A stretch of 64,000 nt of DNA, from the NCBI RefSeq assembly GCF_003001675.1, contig NZ_PVYW01000010.1, positions 186,001 to 250,000 on the forward strand, in the 5' to 3' direction. Under the pieces are notes generated by a model, which was not told the origin of the DNA, did not search any database, and worked only from the letters and a program-made list of their open reading frames with translations. Source of the stretch: Cohnella sp. SGD-V74 (GTDB taxonomy: Bacteria; Bacillota; Bacilli; Paenibacillales; Paenibacillaceae). A program made the translations under genes and the position numbers. Of this stretch, positions 26,794 to 35,226 are shown piece after piece. Each line of letters begins with the position of its first letter. Position 1 is the first letter of the stretch.

Positions 26794-27573
26794 CTATTGC
26801 TTCGCATAGTTCGGATTCCACTGCAGCAGCCGGCTCTCCAGCCACTTGGCCGCGGAGTCGGACAGCTTGCCCAGCAGGGCGTAGAGCAGAATCGCGAACA
26901 CGACGATATCGATGCGCATGAATTCCCGGGCGTTCATGGCCATATAGCCGATTCCGCTGTCCGCGGAGATCGTCTCGGCGACGATCAGCGTCAGCCACAT
27001 GAACCCGAGCGCGTAACGGAGCCCGACGAGAATGGAAGAGACGGCGCCCGGCAGGATGACTTCCCAATAGAGGGAAAAGCCCTTAAGCCCGTACACCTTG
27101 GACATCTCGACGAGACCGGGATCGATGGAGCGGATGCCGTGCAGCGTGTTGATATAGATCGGGAAAAAGACGCCGAGCGCGACCAGGAAAATTTTCGCGG
27201 TCTCGTCGATTCCGAACCAGATAATGACGAGCGGGATCAACGCCAGATGCGGAACGTTGCGGATCATCTGCAGCGTGCTGTCCAGCAGCCGGTTCGCCCC
27301 GGCCGACATGCCGTTGAGCAGGCCGAGCGCGAAGCCGATGCCGCCGCCGATGAACAGTCCGATGAACGCCCTTCTCGTGCTGTCCCAGATATAGAGGAAA
27401 ATGTCGCCCGACCGGACAAGCGCAACGCCGGCCTCCGCTACGGCGAGCGGAGTCGGCAGCGTGCGCGTCGAGATATAGCCGAGCTGGCCGAGAAGCTGCC
27501 AGACGGCGAGAATGAGAACCGGGACATAGACCGGAGCGAGCCGGCTCGCCGCGAGTTTACTTAGCCACTTCAT
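26794..27573 (-). CDS. ssuC: Aliphatic sulfonate ABC transporter permease
   Basis: 259 residues with about six membrane helices. The family loop is visible as [30 protein letters not shown] in segments, and the N-terminal phrase [14 protein letters not shown] is typical. The start overlaps the end of ssuD by 17 bp, with GGAGG inside the ssuD end, so the two are translationally linked. It forms the pore used by SsuA-delivered sulfonates. Confidence 0.93.
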   Translation of the reverse strand: MKWLSKLAASRLAPVYVPVLILAVWQLLGQLGYISTRTLPTPLAVAEAGVALVRSGDIFLYIWDSTRRAFIGLFIGGGIGFALGLLNGMSAGANRLLDSTLQMIRNVPHLALIPLVIIWFGIDETAKIFLVALGVFFPIYINTLHGIRSIDPGLVEMSKVYGLKGFSLYWEVILPGAVSSILVGLRYALGFMWLTLIVAETISADSGIGYMAMNAREFMRIDIVVFAILLYALLGKLSDSAAKWLESRLLQWNPNYAKQ

Positions 27574-28732
27574 GAGGCGTTCCTCCTGACTGGGGTCCGG
27601 TCAGCTTCTGCGGAGGCTTGTTATAGGCGACCAGCTCTCCTACCGCTTCGATGCTCCCCGTCTGCTCGCCGCTGTCCTCGCGCTTCAGAGGCAGCAGAGG
27701 GAACAGCAGCTCGGCGGCGCGGTAAGCTTCTTCCAGATGCGGGTAGCCTGACATGACAAACGTCTCTATGCCAAGCTCGGCATATTCCTTCATGCGCGCC
27801 GCGACCGATTCGGGACTGCCGACGAGAGCCGTTCCCGCGCCTCCGCGAACGAGCCCGATGCCGGCCCACAGATTCGGGGCGATCACCAGGGAGGAGCGAT
27901 CCCCTTTGTGCAGGTCGGACATGCGCTTCTGTCCGACAGAATCATAGCGGGACAGAATGTTCTGCGCCTCCTGGATCGTCTTCTCGTCCAATCGGCTGAT
28001 CAGCCGATCCGCAGCCTCCCAAGCTTCCTCTTCGGTTTCCCTCACGATGACGTGAAGGCGAATCCCGAAGCGAACTTGACGCCCTCTCTCTTCGGCAAGC
28101 GCGCGCACTTCGGCGATCTTCTTCGCGACCTCCTCCGGAGGTTCTCCCCATGTCAGATAGAAATCGACATGATCAGCCGCGATCTGCTGCGCCGCCGGCG
28201 AGGAGCCGCCGAAATAAATCGGCGGATACGGCTTCTGCAGCGGAGCGAACAACAGCTCGCCGTTCTCCGCGCGCAGATGCTTGCCTTCATAGCTCACCTG
28301 CTCCCCTTGCATCAGCCGTCGCCAGATCGTCATGAACTCGTCCGTCTGCTCGTACCTTTCCCCGTGCGAGAGGAAGATGCCGTCGCCGGCCAGCTCATGT
28401 GGATCGCCGCCCGTGACGACGTTGACGAGCAGCCTTCCGCCGGAGAAGCGGTCGAACGTGGCGGCCATTCTGGCCGCCGCGGACGGGGACATGAGACCGG
28501 GCCGCACGGCGACGAGAAACTTCAGCCGGCGCGTCGCCGGAATGAGGGAGGAGGCGGCCACCCAGGCGTCCTCGCAGGCTTTGCCCGTCGGCACGAGCAC
28601 TCCGTGATAGCCGAGGCGGTCCGCCGCTTGGGCGATCTGGCGAACGTAATCGTGATCGACAGCCCGGGCGCCTTCCGACGTGCCCAAATATCTGCCGTCT
28701 CCATGAGAAGGGATGAACCAAAACACTTCCAT
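27557..28732 (-). CDS. ssuD: FMNH2-dependent alkanesulfonate monooxygenase
   Basis: 391 residues, luciferase-like TIM barrel. The start [18 protein letters not shown] and the phrases LRPGLMSP-like [34 protein letters not shown] and [13 protein letters not shown] are diagnostic of SsuD. It splits alkanesulfonates to aldehyde and sulfite with FMNH2 and oxygen, giving sulfur for cysteine synthesis. The flavin reductase partner (SsuE) is not in this operon and must be supplied elsewhere. The extra C-terminal stretch of about 20 residues ([14 protein letters not shown]) overlaps the ssuC start. Operon order is A-D-C-B. Confidence 0.95.
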   Translation of the reverse strand: MEVFWFIPSHGDGRYLGTSEGARAVDHDYVRQIAQAADRLGYHGVLVPTGKACEDAWVAASSLIPATRRLKFLVAVRPGLMSPSAAARMAATFDRFSGGRLLVNVVTGGDPHELAGDGIFLSHGERYEQTDEFMTIWRRLMQGEQVSYEGKHLRAENGELLFAPLQKPYPPIYFGGSSPAAQQIAADHVDFYLTWGEPPEEVAKKIAEVRALAEERGRQVRFGIRLHVIVRETEEEAWEAADRLISRLDEKTIQEAQNILSRYDSVGQKRMSDLHKGDRSSLVIAPNLWAGIGLVRGGAGTALVGSPESVAARMKEYAELGIETFVMSGYPHLEEAYRAAELLFPLLPLKREDSGEQTGSIEAVGELVAYNKPPQKLTGPQSGGTPHEVAK

Positions 28733-28763
28733 GCTGTTTCTCCTCCAAATTGCCCTCGAGGGC

Positions 28764-29777
28764 TTATTTCAAGACGGCTTCCTTAACGTCGATAGCCGAC
28801 GGAATCAACTGCAGTTCGAAGAATGCGTCCGCGATTTTCTGCTGCGCGGCGATAATGTCGTCCGTGATCGGTTCGACGCCGAAGCCGCGGTGGGACAGAG
28901 CTTGCTCCAGGGACGGAACGTCCAGATCGAGCGCGGGAGCCAGGATTTTGGCAACTTCGGACAAGTTGGCCTCGGCCCATTCGTCCGATTCCTGCAATGC
29001 CGCGAGCAGGACGTCGACGGCCGGTTTGTTGTTTTCCGCAAAGCTCCGCTCCGCCAAATAAAATTCGTAGTTGTCGACGAGCCCTTCGCCGTCGGCGAGC
29101 ACGCGGGCTTTTGTCGCCAGCTGCGCCGCGGAGTAGAACGGCTCCCAGATGACCCAAGCGTCCACGTTGCCGCTCTCGAACGCGGCTCTGGCATCGGCCG
29201 GAGGCAGGAACACGACTTGGATATCGGAATATTTCAGGCCTTCCTTCTCCAAATACTTCACGAGCAGATAGTGGACGTTGGAGCCTTTGTTCAGCGCCAC
29301 TTTCTTGCCCTTCAGATCGGCCCCCGTCTGGATCGGCGAATTTTCCGGAACGAGGATCGCTTCCGCCTTCGGGCTTGCCGGGGAATGCCCGAGATAGACG
29401 AGCGGGGCTCCGGCCGCCTGCGCGAAGATCGGAGGGGCTTCGCCGACGTTGCCGAAGTCGATGCTTCTGACGTTCATTGCTTCCAGCAACTGCGGCCCTC
29501 CGGGGAACTGCGTCCATTCCACTTTGTAGCCGGCTTCCGCCAGCTTTTCTTCCAATCCGCCTTTTTCTTTCAAAATGTTGATCGAGGCGTATTTCTGATA
29601 GCCGATCCGAACCGTCTTGCTGCCCGAAGCTCCGGAACTTCCTTGCGCGGACGGGCTTTCGGAGGATTTGGAGTTGCCGGCTCCGCATGCGGACAACAGG
29701 GAGAGGACGATGGCGAGCGCCAGCAGAAGAATTCCTTTTTTCACAGGTTTAAATGAGTTTGGATGCGTTTTGTTCAA
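28764..29777 (-). CDS. ssuA: Aliphatic sulfonate-binding lipoprotein
   Basis: 337 residues from a TTG at 29777 with AAAGGGG 11 nt upstream; a GTG at 29786 is in frame but only 2 nt from that site. A lipoprotein signal ends in LSLLSACG. The mature part begins [24 protein letters not shown], and [25 protein letters not shown] is the classic SsuA ligand-site phrase. It catches sulfonates outside the membrane and hands them to SsuC/SsuB. It is the first gene of the operon, divergent from the HTH/SsuA-like fusion at 30040, a likely regulator. Confidence 0.92.
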   Translation of the reverse strand: MNKTHPNSFKPVKKGILLLALAIVLSLLSACGAGNSKSSESPSAQGSSGASGSKTVRIGYQKYASINILKEKGGLEEKLAEAGYKVEWTQFPGGPQLLEAMNVRSIDFGNVGEAPPIFAQAAGAPLVYLGHSPASPKAEAILVPENSPIQTGADLKGKKVALNKGSNVHYLLVKYLEKEGLKYSDIQVVFLPPADARAAFESGNVDAWVIWEPFYSAAQLATKARVLADGEGLVDNYEFYLAERSFAENNKPAVDVLLAALQESDEWAEANLSEVAKILAPALDLDVPSLEQALSHRGFGVEPITDDIIAAQQKIADAFFELQLIPSAIDVKEAVLK

Positions 29778-29816
29778 TTGAATCACTGCCCCTTTGATCG
29801 AATCGTATTTTCATAG

Positions 29817-29999
29817 CTTATAATTCCAATGAACTTACTTAGTTTTGTTAAGAAGGTAGCATCCCGCTTTTCCGGTGTCAATACGATGAGGAAAGATGAG
29901 GAGAAGTGAGGAGCAATGAGGGGTATAACCAATTCATTCCAAGTTCGTTCGTTGAAGTTTCTTCGGAGATCGATTATGATAAAAATAACTTATAATTCC
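29817..29999. promoter_or_regulatory. Two identical 11-bp sites between ssuA and its putative regulator
   Basis: CTTATAATTCC occurs at 29817-29827 and again at 29989-29999, in the same orientation, one near each divergent gene. Both contain a TATAAT core. They may be paired operator or promoter elements for the sulfur regulon. Confidence 0.4.
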
Positions 30000-30039
30000 T
30001 ATAATAATAGTTTGTATTAAACGATAAAGGGGAGCGGCC

Positions 30040-31242
30040 ATGAGCGGAGAAAGGTTCGATCTGCTAAGCCTGCGGGAAGCGATGGACATTCTGGGCGTGA
30101 GCCGCGCGACCATCGACCGTTGGCGCAAGGAGAAGCAGCTGCCGCACATCAAGATCGGCAAGGAGATTTGGATCGACCCGGCGAAGCTGCAAGCTTGGGT
30201 TCATCTGCATGCCCATGTCGCGGCTCCCGCGGAGCCTGCCGAGCTTCCATCGCGCCGTCGGGTTATCCGGGTCGGCTATCAGAGCGGGGCGGCGTTATTG
30301 TGGAGTACGCTGATCATTAAGTCGCTCGGGTTGTTCGATGACGAGCTGAAGCAGATAGCCCCTTCCGGCGAATACGAGGTGCTGTGGCACGACGCTCCCA
30401 ACGGAATGGAATTGGTGGAGGATCTGATCAAGGGAGACGCGCACATCGTCTCGGTCGGGGATTATCCGATCATGGCCGGCATGGCGCTCAAACGGGTGCT
30501 GCCCAGGTTTAATCCGCTTTTTCTGGCCTTCGACGGCAAAACCCGGGGAGGCGACGGAATATCGCTGGTCGTCCCCTCCCGAGGATTAGCCAACCGGCCG
30601 GAGGAGCTGTCGGGCTCTCCGATCGCGACGGTGGGCCATTCCAGCGCGTCCTATCGGCTGCAGGAGCTGGTCAGCGCGCACGCCCTGAACTCCGAAGCGG
30701 TCGTTCATCGCACGATGAGGGATTGCTTTTATGGGCTTCTGAAAGGAAGCGCGGGAGCCAGCGTCCTATGGGAGCCTTATCTCAGCTGGGTCCAGGCGAC
30801 CGGCGCGGGCGTACCGATCCGCACCCAAGGGATCGGCGGGGATTACTTGACGGGACTGGTGGCGGACGGAGAGTGGGCTTCGCGGAACGAAGACGTCGTT
30901 CTCGCCTACTTGAAGGCGCATCTTCGCGCGCACGAGTATATCAGAAGAGAGCCCGAGAGGGCGGCCGCGGTCATCGCAGGGGCTAGCGGAGTTCCGGTGG
31001 CGGTCGTCGCGGAGGTGCTGGCACTGATCCGCTGGGACGCTTCCCTGTACGAACGGGATGTCCGCACGCTGGCACGGCTTGGTGAAGCGGGATCCGGTTC
31101 TCTGCCTGGAGCCGCGGGCGCGGGGGCGGAGGGGATCGCGTACGGCAACGCGTATTTGCCGAGCGCGGTCGAAGCGCTGAAGCTTCCTTACTTGTCCGAT
31201 TCCCCGCTGAAGGGCGATTGGTCCAGGGAAACGTTGTACTAG
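30040..31242 (+). CDS. Excisionase-type HTH fused to SsuA-like ligand-binding domain
   Basis: 400 residues. GGGGAG lies 5 nt before the ATG. Residues about 5-55 are a MerR/excisionase-type HTH (SLREAMDILGVSRATIDRWR, then IKIGKEIWIDPAKLQAWV). Residues about 68-390 are an NMT1/SsuA-type solute-binding domain: VIRVGYQSGAALLWSTLI, LVEDLIKGDAHIVSVGDYP and VGHSSASYRLQELVSAHALN. There is no signal peptide, so the binding domain works inside the cell. The simplest reading is a transcription factor that senses a sulfonate or sulfur metabolite through a captured transport-protein fold and controls the divergent ssu operon. The function is inference from architecture and position; both domains are clear. 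Confidence 0.85.
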   Translation: MSGERFDLLSLREAMDILGVSRATIDRWRKEKQLPHIKIGKEIWIDPAKLQAWVHLHAHVAAPAEPAELPSRRRVIRVGYQSGAALLWSTLIIKSLGLFDDELKQIAPSGEYEVLWHDAPNGMELVEDLIKGDAHIVSVGDYPIMAGMALKRVLPRFNPLFLAFDGKTRGGDGISLVVPSRGLANRPEELSGSPIATVGHSSASYRLQELVSAHALNSEAVVHRTMRDCFYGLLKGSAGASVLWEPYLSWVQATGAGVPIRTQGIGGDYLTGLVADGEWASRNEDVVLAYLKAHLRAHEYIRREPERAAAVIAGASGVPVAVVAEVLALIRWDASLYERDVRTLARLGEAGSGSLPGAAGAGAEGIAYGNAYLPSAVEALKLPYLSDSPLKGDWSRETLY

Positions 31243-31296
31243 TAGGGCGTTCCAGAAGTAAAATGCGATTGCGCTCGAAGCCGATGTAATCTTACT

Positions 31297-32246
31297 CTCC
31301 AACCCGACTCAGCGCGGTTGCAGCTACTCTGACGCCCCATTCGATGCTCCAACCCGACTCAGCACGGCTGCAGCGACTCTACCGGCCCATTCGATGCTCC
31401 AACCCGACTCAGCGCGGTTGCAGCGACTCTACCAGCTCATTCGCTGCTCTAACCCGACTCAGCGCGGTTGCAGCGACTCTACCGGCCTTTTCGCCGCTCC
31501 AACCCGACTCAGCACGGCTGCAGCGACTCTACCGGCCCTTTTGCCGCTCCAACCCGACACAGCGCGGTTGCAGCTACTCTACCAGCTCATTCGCTGCTCC
31601 AACCCGACTCAGCACGGCTGCAGCTACTCTACCGGCTCATTCGCTGCTCTAACCCGACTCAGCACGGCTGCAGCTACGCTGACGTCCCATTCGCTGCTCC
31701 AACCCGACTCAGCACGGCTGCAGCTACTCTGACGTCCGATTCGATGCTCCAACCCGACTCAGCACGGCTGCAGCGACTCTACCAGCTCATTCGCTGCTCT
31801 AACCCGACTCAGCACGGCTGCAGCGACTCTACCGGCCCTTTCGCCGCTCCAACCCGACTCAGCGCGGTTGCAGCGACTCTACCAGCTCATTCGCCGCTCC
31901 AACCCGACTCAGCGCGGTTGCAGCGACTCTGACGCCCCATTCGCTGCTCCAACCCGACTCAGCGCGGTTGCAGCGACTCTACCGGCCCTTTCGCCGCTCC
32001 AACCCGACACAGCACGGCTGCAGCGACTCTATCAGCTCATTCGCTGCTCCAACCCGACTCAGCACGGCTGCAGCGACTCTGACGTCCCATTCGATGCTCC
32101 AACCCGACTCAGCGCCGTTGCAGCTACACAACCAGCTCATTCGATGCTCCAACCCGACACAGCGCGGTTGCAGCGACTCTAACGGCCCATTCGATGCTCC
32201 AACCCGACTCAGCACGGCTGCAGCTACTCTGACATCCCATTCGATC
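31297..32246. repeat. Tandem array of nineteen 50-bp units
   Basis: Every unit begins CTCCAACCCGAC and the start points fall exactly 50 bp apart (31297, 31347 and so on to 32197) with no insertion or deletion. The middle has two linked states, GCGCGGTTGCAG and GCACGGCTGCAG. The last 16 bases mix a few variants (for example ACCGGCCCATTCG, ACCAGCTCATTCG, GACGTCCCATTCG). All three forward frames stay open, but 50 is not a multiple of three and no frame has a ribosome site, so it is not coding. It fills most of the 1.1-kb gap between the ssu regulator and the XRE gene. Confidence 0.95.
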
Positions 32247-32299
32247 CGTCGCCTTAAATCGCGTATGCGGAACTCTTGTGGGCGTCGTTGCACTATGAT

Positions 32300-32320
32300 A
32301 TATTAGGTGCTACCTAATAT
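32300..32320. promoter_or_regulatory. 21-bp palindrome upstream of the XRE gene
   Basis: ATATTAGGT (32300-32308) and ACCTAATAT (32312-32320) are perfect inverted arms with a 3-bp centre, 48 bp before the start at 32369. A natural candidate for an operator used by the small XRE regulator it precedes. Confidence 0.55.
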
Positions 32321-32368
32321 TGTAAGGCACTGATTAAATCATCAGGTGACCGGAGAGGAGATCGCGGG

Positions 32369-32611
32369 ATGCTGGAGTGGGTGCTGCGCAAAGTGATGCT
32401 GGATAGAGGCATATGGTCGGGCGCGGAGCTGCAGCGGCTGCTGCAGGACAAAGCGGGTTACCGGATGTCCGCGCCGTCCATCAGCGCGCTCGTCAACGGG
32501 CAGCCCAAGCAGATGAAGGGCGAGACGCTGGACGCCCTGTGCACGGCATTGGAATGCACGCCCGGAGATCTGTGGATCCATACCTCTCCCGATCAAACGA
32601 AGGGAGCTTAG
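32369..32611 (+). CDS. Small XRE/Cro-type HTH regulator
   Basis: 80 residues, essentially one HTH domain. KVMLDRGIWSGAELQRLLQD, then MSAPSISALVNGQPKQMKGE (recognition helix) and LDALCTALECTPGDLWIH are typical of the Cro/CI group with a short C-terminus. GGAGAGGAG lies upstream of the ATG. The palindrome at 32300-32320 is the likely binding site. Peptide deformylase starts 6 bp after its stop, so the two probably share a transcript. Confidence 0.85.
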   Translation: MLEWVLRKVMLDRGIWSGAELQRLLQDKAGYRMSAPSISALVNGQPKQMKGETLDALCTALECTPGDLWIHTSPDQTKGA

Positions 32612-32617
32612 AAGAAA

Positions 32618-33136
32618 GTGTCCGTATTGCATATCGTTCCTTTCGGGGAATCCATCCTGCGCAAGAAAGCGAAGCCGGTTGAGGCGGTGACGCCGAAGAT
32701 CGCCAAGCTGCTCGACGACATGGCTGAGACGCTGTACTCGGCGGAAGGCCGAGCCGGGTTGGCCGCGCCCCAGGTCGGCATTTTGCGGCGGGTGATCGTC
32801 ATGGATTGCGGCAACGGGCTGATCGAGCTGATCAATCCGGAAATCATCGAGACGAGCGGAGAGCAGGAGGGGGCGGAAGCCTGCCTGTCCTACCCCGGAT
32901 ATCACGGCTTCGTGAAAAGGGCTAACTACGTTAAAATCACGACGATGAACCGGCAAGGGGAGACGGTCGAACTGGAGGGCGAAGGGTTTCTGGCGCGGTG
33001 CATCCAGCATGAGATCGATCACTTGAACGGGGTTCTGTTCGTCGACCACGTTCAGGGACCTTGGCTGTTCGCGGATCAGACGCAGGACAAAATCCCCCTG
33101 TTCGAAGTCGTCAAGCTGACCAATCAAGGGCTGTAG
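32618..33136 (+). CDS. def: Peptide deformylase
   Basis: 172 residues from a GTG start. It removes the formyl group from new proteins. All three motifs are present: GLAAPQVGI (motif 1), EACLSYPGY (motif 2, with A where most enzymes have G) and QHEIDHLNGVLF (motif 3). The Cys of motif 2 and the two His of motif 3 bind the metal and Glu is catalytic. The EACLS variant is common in some Firmicute paralogues, so it should be active. Its placement after an XRE regulator suggests a regulated second copy. Confidence 0.95.
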   Translation: MSVLHIVPFGESILRKKAKPVEAVTPKIAKLLDDMAETLYSAEGRAGLAAPQVGILRRVIVMDCGNGLIELINPEIIETSGEQEGAEACLSYPGYHGFVKRANYVKITTMNRQGETVELEGEGFLARCIQHEIDHLNGVLFVDHVQGPWLFADQTQDKIPLFEVVKLTNQGL

Positions 33137-33177
33137 ACGGAGAACCGCAACACTAAGACGGAACGCGGGAGTCGACT

Positions 33178-34305
33178 ATGAGTAAAATCGGCAATCAGCA
33201 AATGATGCGAGATATCAACAAATCGCTGCTGCTCCACCAGATTCAAGCGTATGGACCGATCTCCCGCGCGGAGCTTGCCCGCAAGACAAAGCTCAGCCCA
33301 TCCACCGTATCCATCCTGATCGAAGAGGCGATCCGCGAAGGCGTCGTCTACGAGTCGGGAACGAGCGGATCCGGCGTCGGGCGCCGGATGACGCTGCTGA
33401 AGATCAAAGCCGACAGCGGCTACGCGCTCGGAGTGGATCTGGCCGGCTCCCGCTGCGCGCTGCTCGACATGAGCGGGGAACTGATCGCTTGCGAGACGAT
33501 TCCGGCTATGCGCGGCGAGGAAGAGATCACGGAACGGTTTCCGGGAATCGCCGCGGCGTTCCTGGAGAGCCAACGGATCGATCCGGCCCGGCTGCGGACG
33601 GTCGGCGTCTCGGTTCCAGGCCGGATCGACGGGACGCAGCGCGCGATTGTGCGGGCGAAGCCGCTGCAATTGGAAAACTTCGCATTGGCCGACATAGCGG
33701 AGCAGGCGCTCGGCGCTCCCGCCTTTCTCGTCAACGACCTGGACGCCGCCGGCTTCGCCGAACGGTATAACGGAGCGGCTCAGGGCTTCAGCACGATCGT
33801 CTATATTCTGATCGGCTACGGCGTCGGAGCGGGGATCGTCATCGATAACCGCGTCTATCGCGGCAGCGAGGGCGGGGCGGGCCGGCTTTCCGGGCTGTTC
33901 CCTTACGGCACTCGGACTTTGGCGGAGCGGATCGCGCGCGAGCTGCCCGAGACGTTCTCCGGACGGGAGGAGCCGGAGGAAGCGGTGCGGCGTTTCGTCG
34001 CGCTGGGCATGGAACGGACGGACGGGGAGGTCCGGGAACGGCTGGAGCGGGCGACGGAAGTCATTGCAGGCCATTGCGCTTCGATCGTGGAGCTTCTCAA
34101 TCCGGAGCAGGTCATTCTGAGCGGCTGGATTGCCGAGAACGACGCTTATTTCGAGCTGCTGCGGGGCAGGATTCAGAGCTTGGAGAGCGGGCAACTGGGA
34201 CGACCGACTCCGGTCAAAGCGGCGCATTGGAAGCTGCAGGGGGCGGCGGTCGGAGCGGCAACGCTGGGCTTGCATCACATTTTCCGGATGAAGGAAGTCG
34301 GTTGA
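33178..34305 (+). CDS. ROK-family transcriptional regulator (XylR/NagC-like)
   Basis: 375 residues. A winged HTH (about 1-75) begins with the family phrase NQQMMRDINKSLLLHQIQ and contains ISRAELARKTKLSPSTVSILIEEAI in segments. The sugar-kinase-like ROK domain follows (YALGVDLAGSRCALLDM, VGVSVPGRID, YGVGAGIVIDNRVYRGSEG). The usual zinc motif with C.CG..GC is missing, so this is a non-catalytic sensor. It is followed by a perfect 31-bp palindrome (34332-34362) and the isomerase/dehydrogenase/transporter genes, which it most likely represses until a sugar binds. Confidence 0.9.
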   Translation: MSKIGNQQMMRDINKSLLLHQIQAYGPISRAELARKTKLSPSTVSILIEEAIREGVVYESGTSGSGVGRRMTLLKIKADSGYALGVDLAGSRCALLDMSGELIACETIPAMRGEEEITERFPGIAAAFLESQRIDPARLRTVGVSVPGRIDGTQRAIVRAKPLQLENFALADIAEQALGAPAFLVNDLDAAGFAERYNGAAQGFSTIVYILIGYGVGAGIVIDNRVYRGSEGGAGRLSGLFPYGTRTLAERIARELPETFSGREEPEEAVRRFVALGMERTDGEVRERLERATEVIAGHCASIVELLNPEQVILSGWIAENDAYFELLRGRIQSLESGQLGRPTPVKAAHWKLQGAAVGAATLGLHHIFRMKEVG

Positions 34306-34331
34306 ACTTTCTTTATCCGACCTTCGCAGGA

Positions 34332-34362
34332 TAATTAATTTATTCGTCGAATAAATTAATTA
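34332..34362. promoter_or_regulatory. Perfect 31-bp palindromic operator
   Basis: TAATTAATTTATTCG and its exact reverse complement flank a single central T. It lies between the ROK gene and the isomerase gene, 10 bp before AAGGAGG (34373-34379). AT-rich dyads with TTATT..AATAA cores are typical of ROK-type repressors, so this is the probable operator of the upstream gene. Confidence 0.75.
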
Positions 34363-34386
34363 GACGACGATTAAGGAGGAAATGAG

Positions 34387-35226
34387 ATGAAGCTGTCAAT
34401 CGGAGGATATTCCTTTAACCATCTGTCCCTGGAAGGAAAAATGGACGTGTTCGGCTATCTGGAGTCGGTCAAATTCCGCTACGGATTGGATGCCGTCGAC
34501 CTGTGGAACGCCCAGATCGCGGAGAGGACGACACCGCTTCTGACGCTGGCGGACGATTCGTATTTGAAGAAAGTGCGCGAAGCGTTGGACGAGAAGGGGC
34601 TGCGACTCGTCAATCTAGCGGTGGATACGGCGCATCTGTGGGACCCCGACCCGGATAGGCGCGCGGCGCTCAGAACCAACGCGATGGCGCATCTGAGGGC
34701 CGGCGTCATACTGGGAGCGGAGACGGTGCGCATCGATACGGGCGGATACGGCAGCGACAGGTTCTCGGACGAGGCGTTCGACCATATCGTGCGGGGCTTC
34801 CGCGAATACTGCAAGTTCGCGAGGGATAACGGAATAAGGATCGGCCCGGAAAATCATATGGGGCCGTCCCTCGTGCCTGGCGAGTTGAAGCGGTTGGCGC
34901 AGGCGGTTGACGATCCGGCGTTCGGCATCCTGCTGCACATGGGTCGCTGGAACGAAGAACGGGAAGGCGGCGACGAGTTGGTGGCGCCATGGGTGTTCCA
35001 TACGCATTTCGACGCACGGACGGCGGCATCCCCGGAATCCGCGCAGACGGTCGCGATGCTGAGACGGGCCGGCTTCGACGGCTATTGGGCGATCGAGCAC
35101 AACGCGACCGACGAGCCTTACGCGCAGATAGCGGCGCTGCTTGAACAGGCTGAATCGCGGCTTGTCGAAGCGGGAATTTCCCCGCGGCGACAACCTCTTT
35201 TCAGAAGAGGAGGACAGCAGGAATGA
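34387..35226 (+). CDS. Sugar phosphate isomerase/epimerase (xylose-isomerase-like TIM barrel)
   Basis: 279 residues. AAGGAGG lies 7 nt before the ATG. The AP-endonuclease-2/xylose-isomerase fold shows in DAVDLWNAQIAE, GAETVRIDTGGYG, GPENHMGPSLVPGELKRL, VFHTHFDAR and YWAIEHNATDEPYAQ; Glu, His, Asp and Glu in these phrases are the usual metal ligands. It probably interconverts a keto- or inositol-type sugar. The stop overlaps the next start (ATGA at 35223), so it is translationally coupled to the Gfo/Idh gene. Confidence 0.88.
   Translation: MKLSIGGYSFNHLSLEGKMDVFGYLESVKFRYGLDAVDLWNAQIAERTTPLLTLADDSYLKKVREALDEKGLRLVNLAVDTAHLWDPDPDRRAALRTNAMAHLRAGVILGAETVRIDTGGYGSDRFSDEAFDHIVRGFREYCKFARDNGIRIGPENHMGPSLVPGELKRLAQAVDDPAFGILLHMGRWNEEREGGDELVAPWVFHTHFDARTAASPESAQTVAMLRRAGFDGYWAIEHNATDEPYAQIAALLEQAESRLVEAGISPRRQPLFRRGGQQE

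Noticed and set aside
31297..32246. CRISPR array
   Set aside because: There are no unique spacers; the whole 50-bp unit repeats with only a few shared variants, and no cas genes are nearby. The same holds for the 52-bp array at 42577.
31344..32306. Open forward frames of about 100-154 codons across the 50-bp repeats
   Set aside because: They arise because the unit lacks stops in all three frames. There is no ribosome site, and the 50-bp period breaks any protein repeat.
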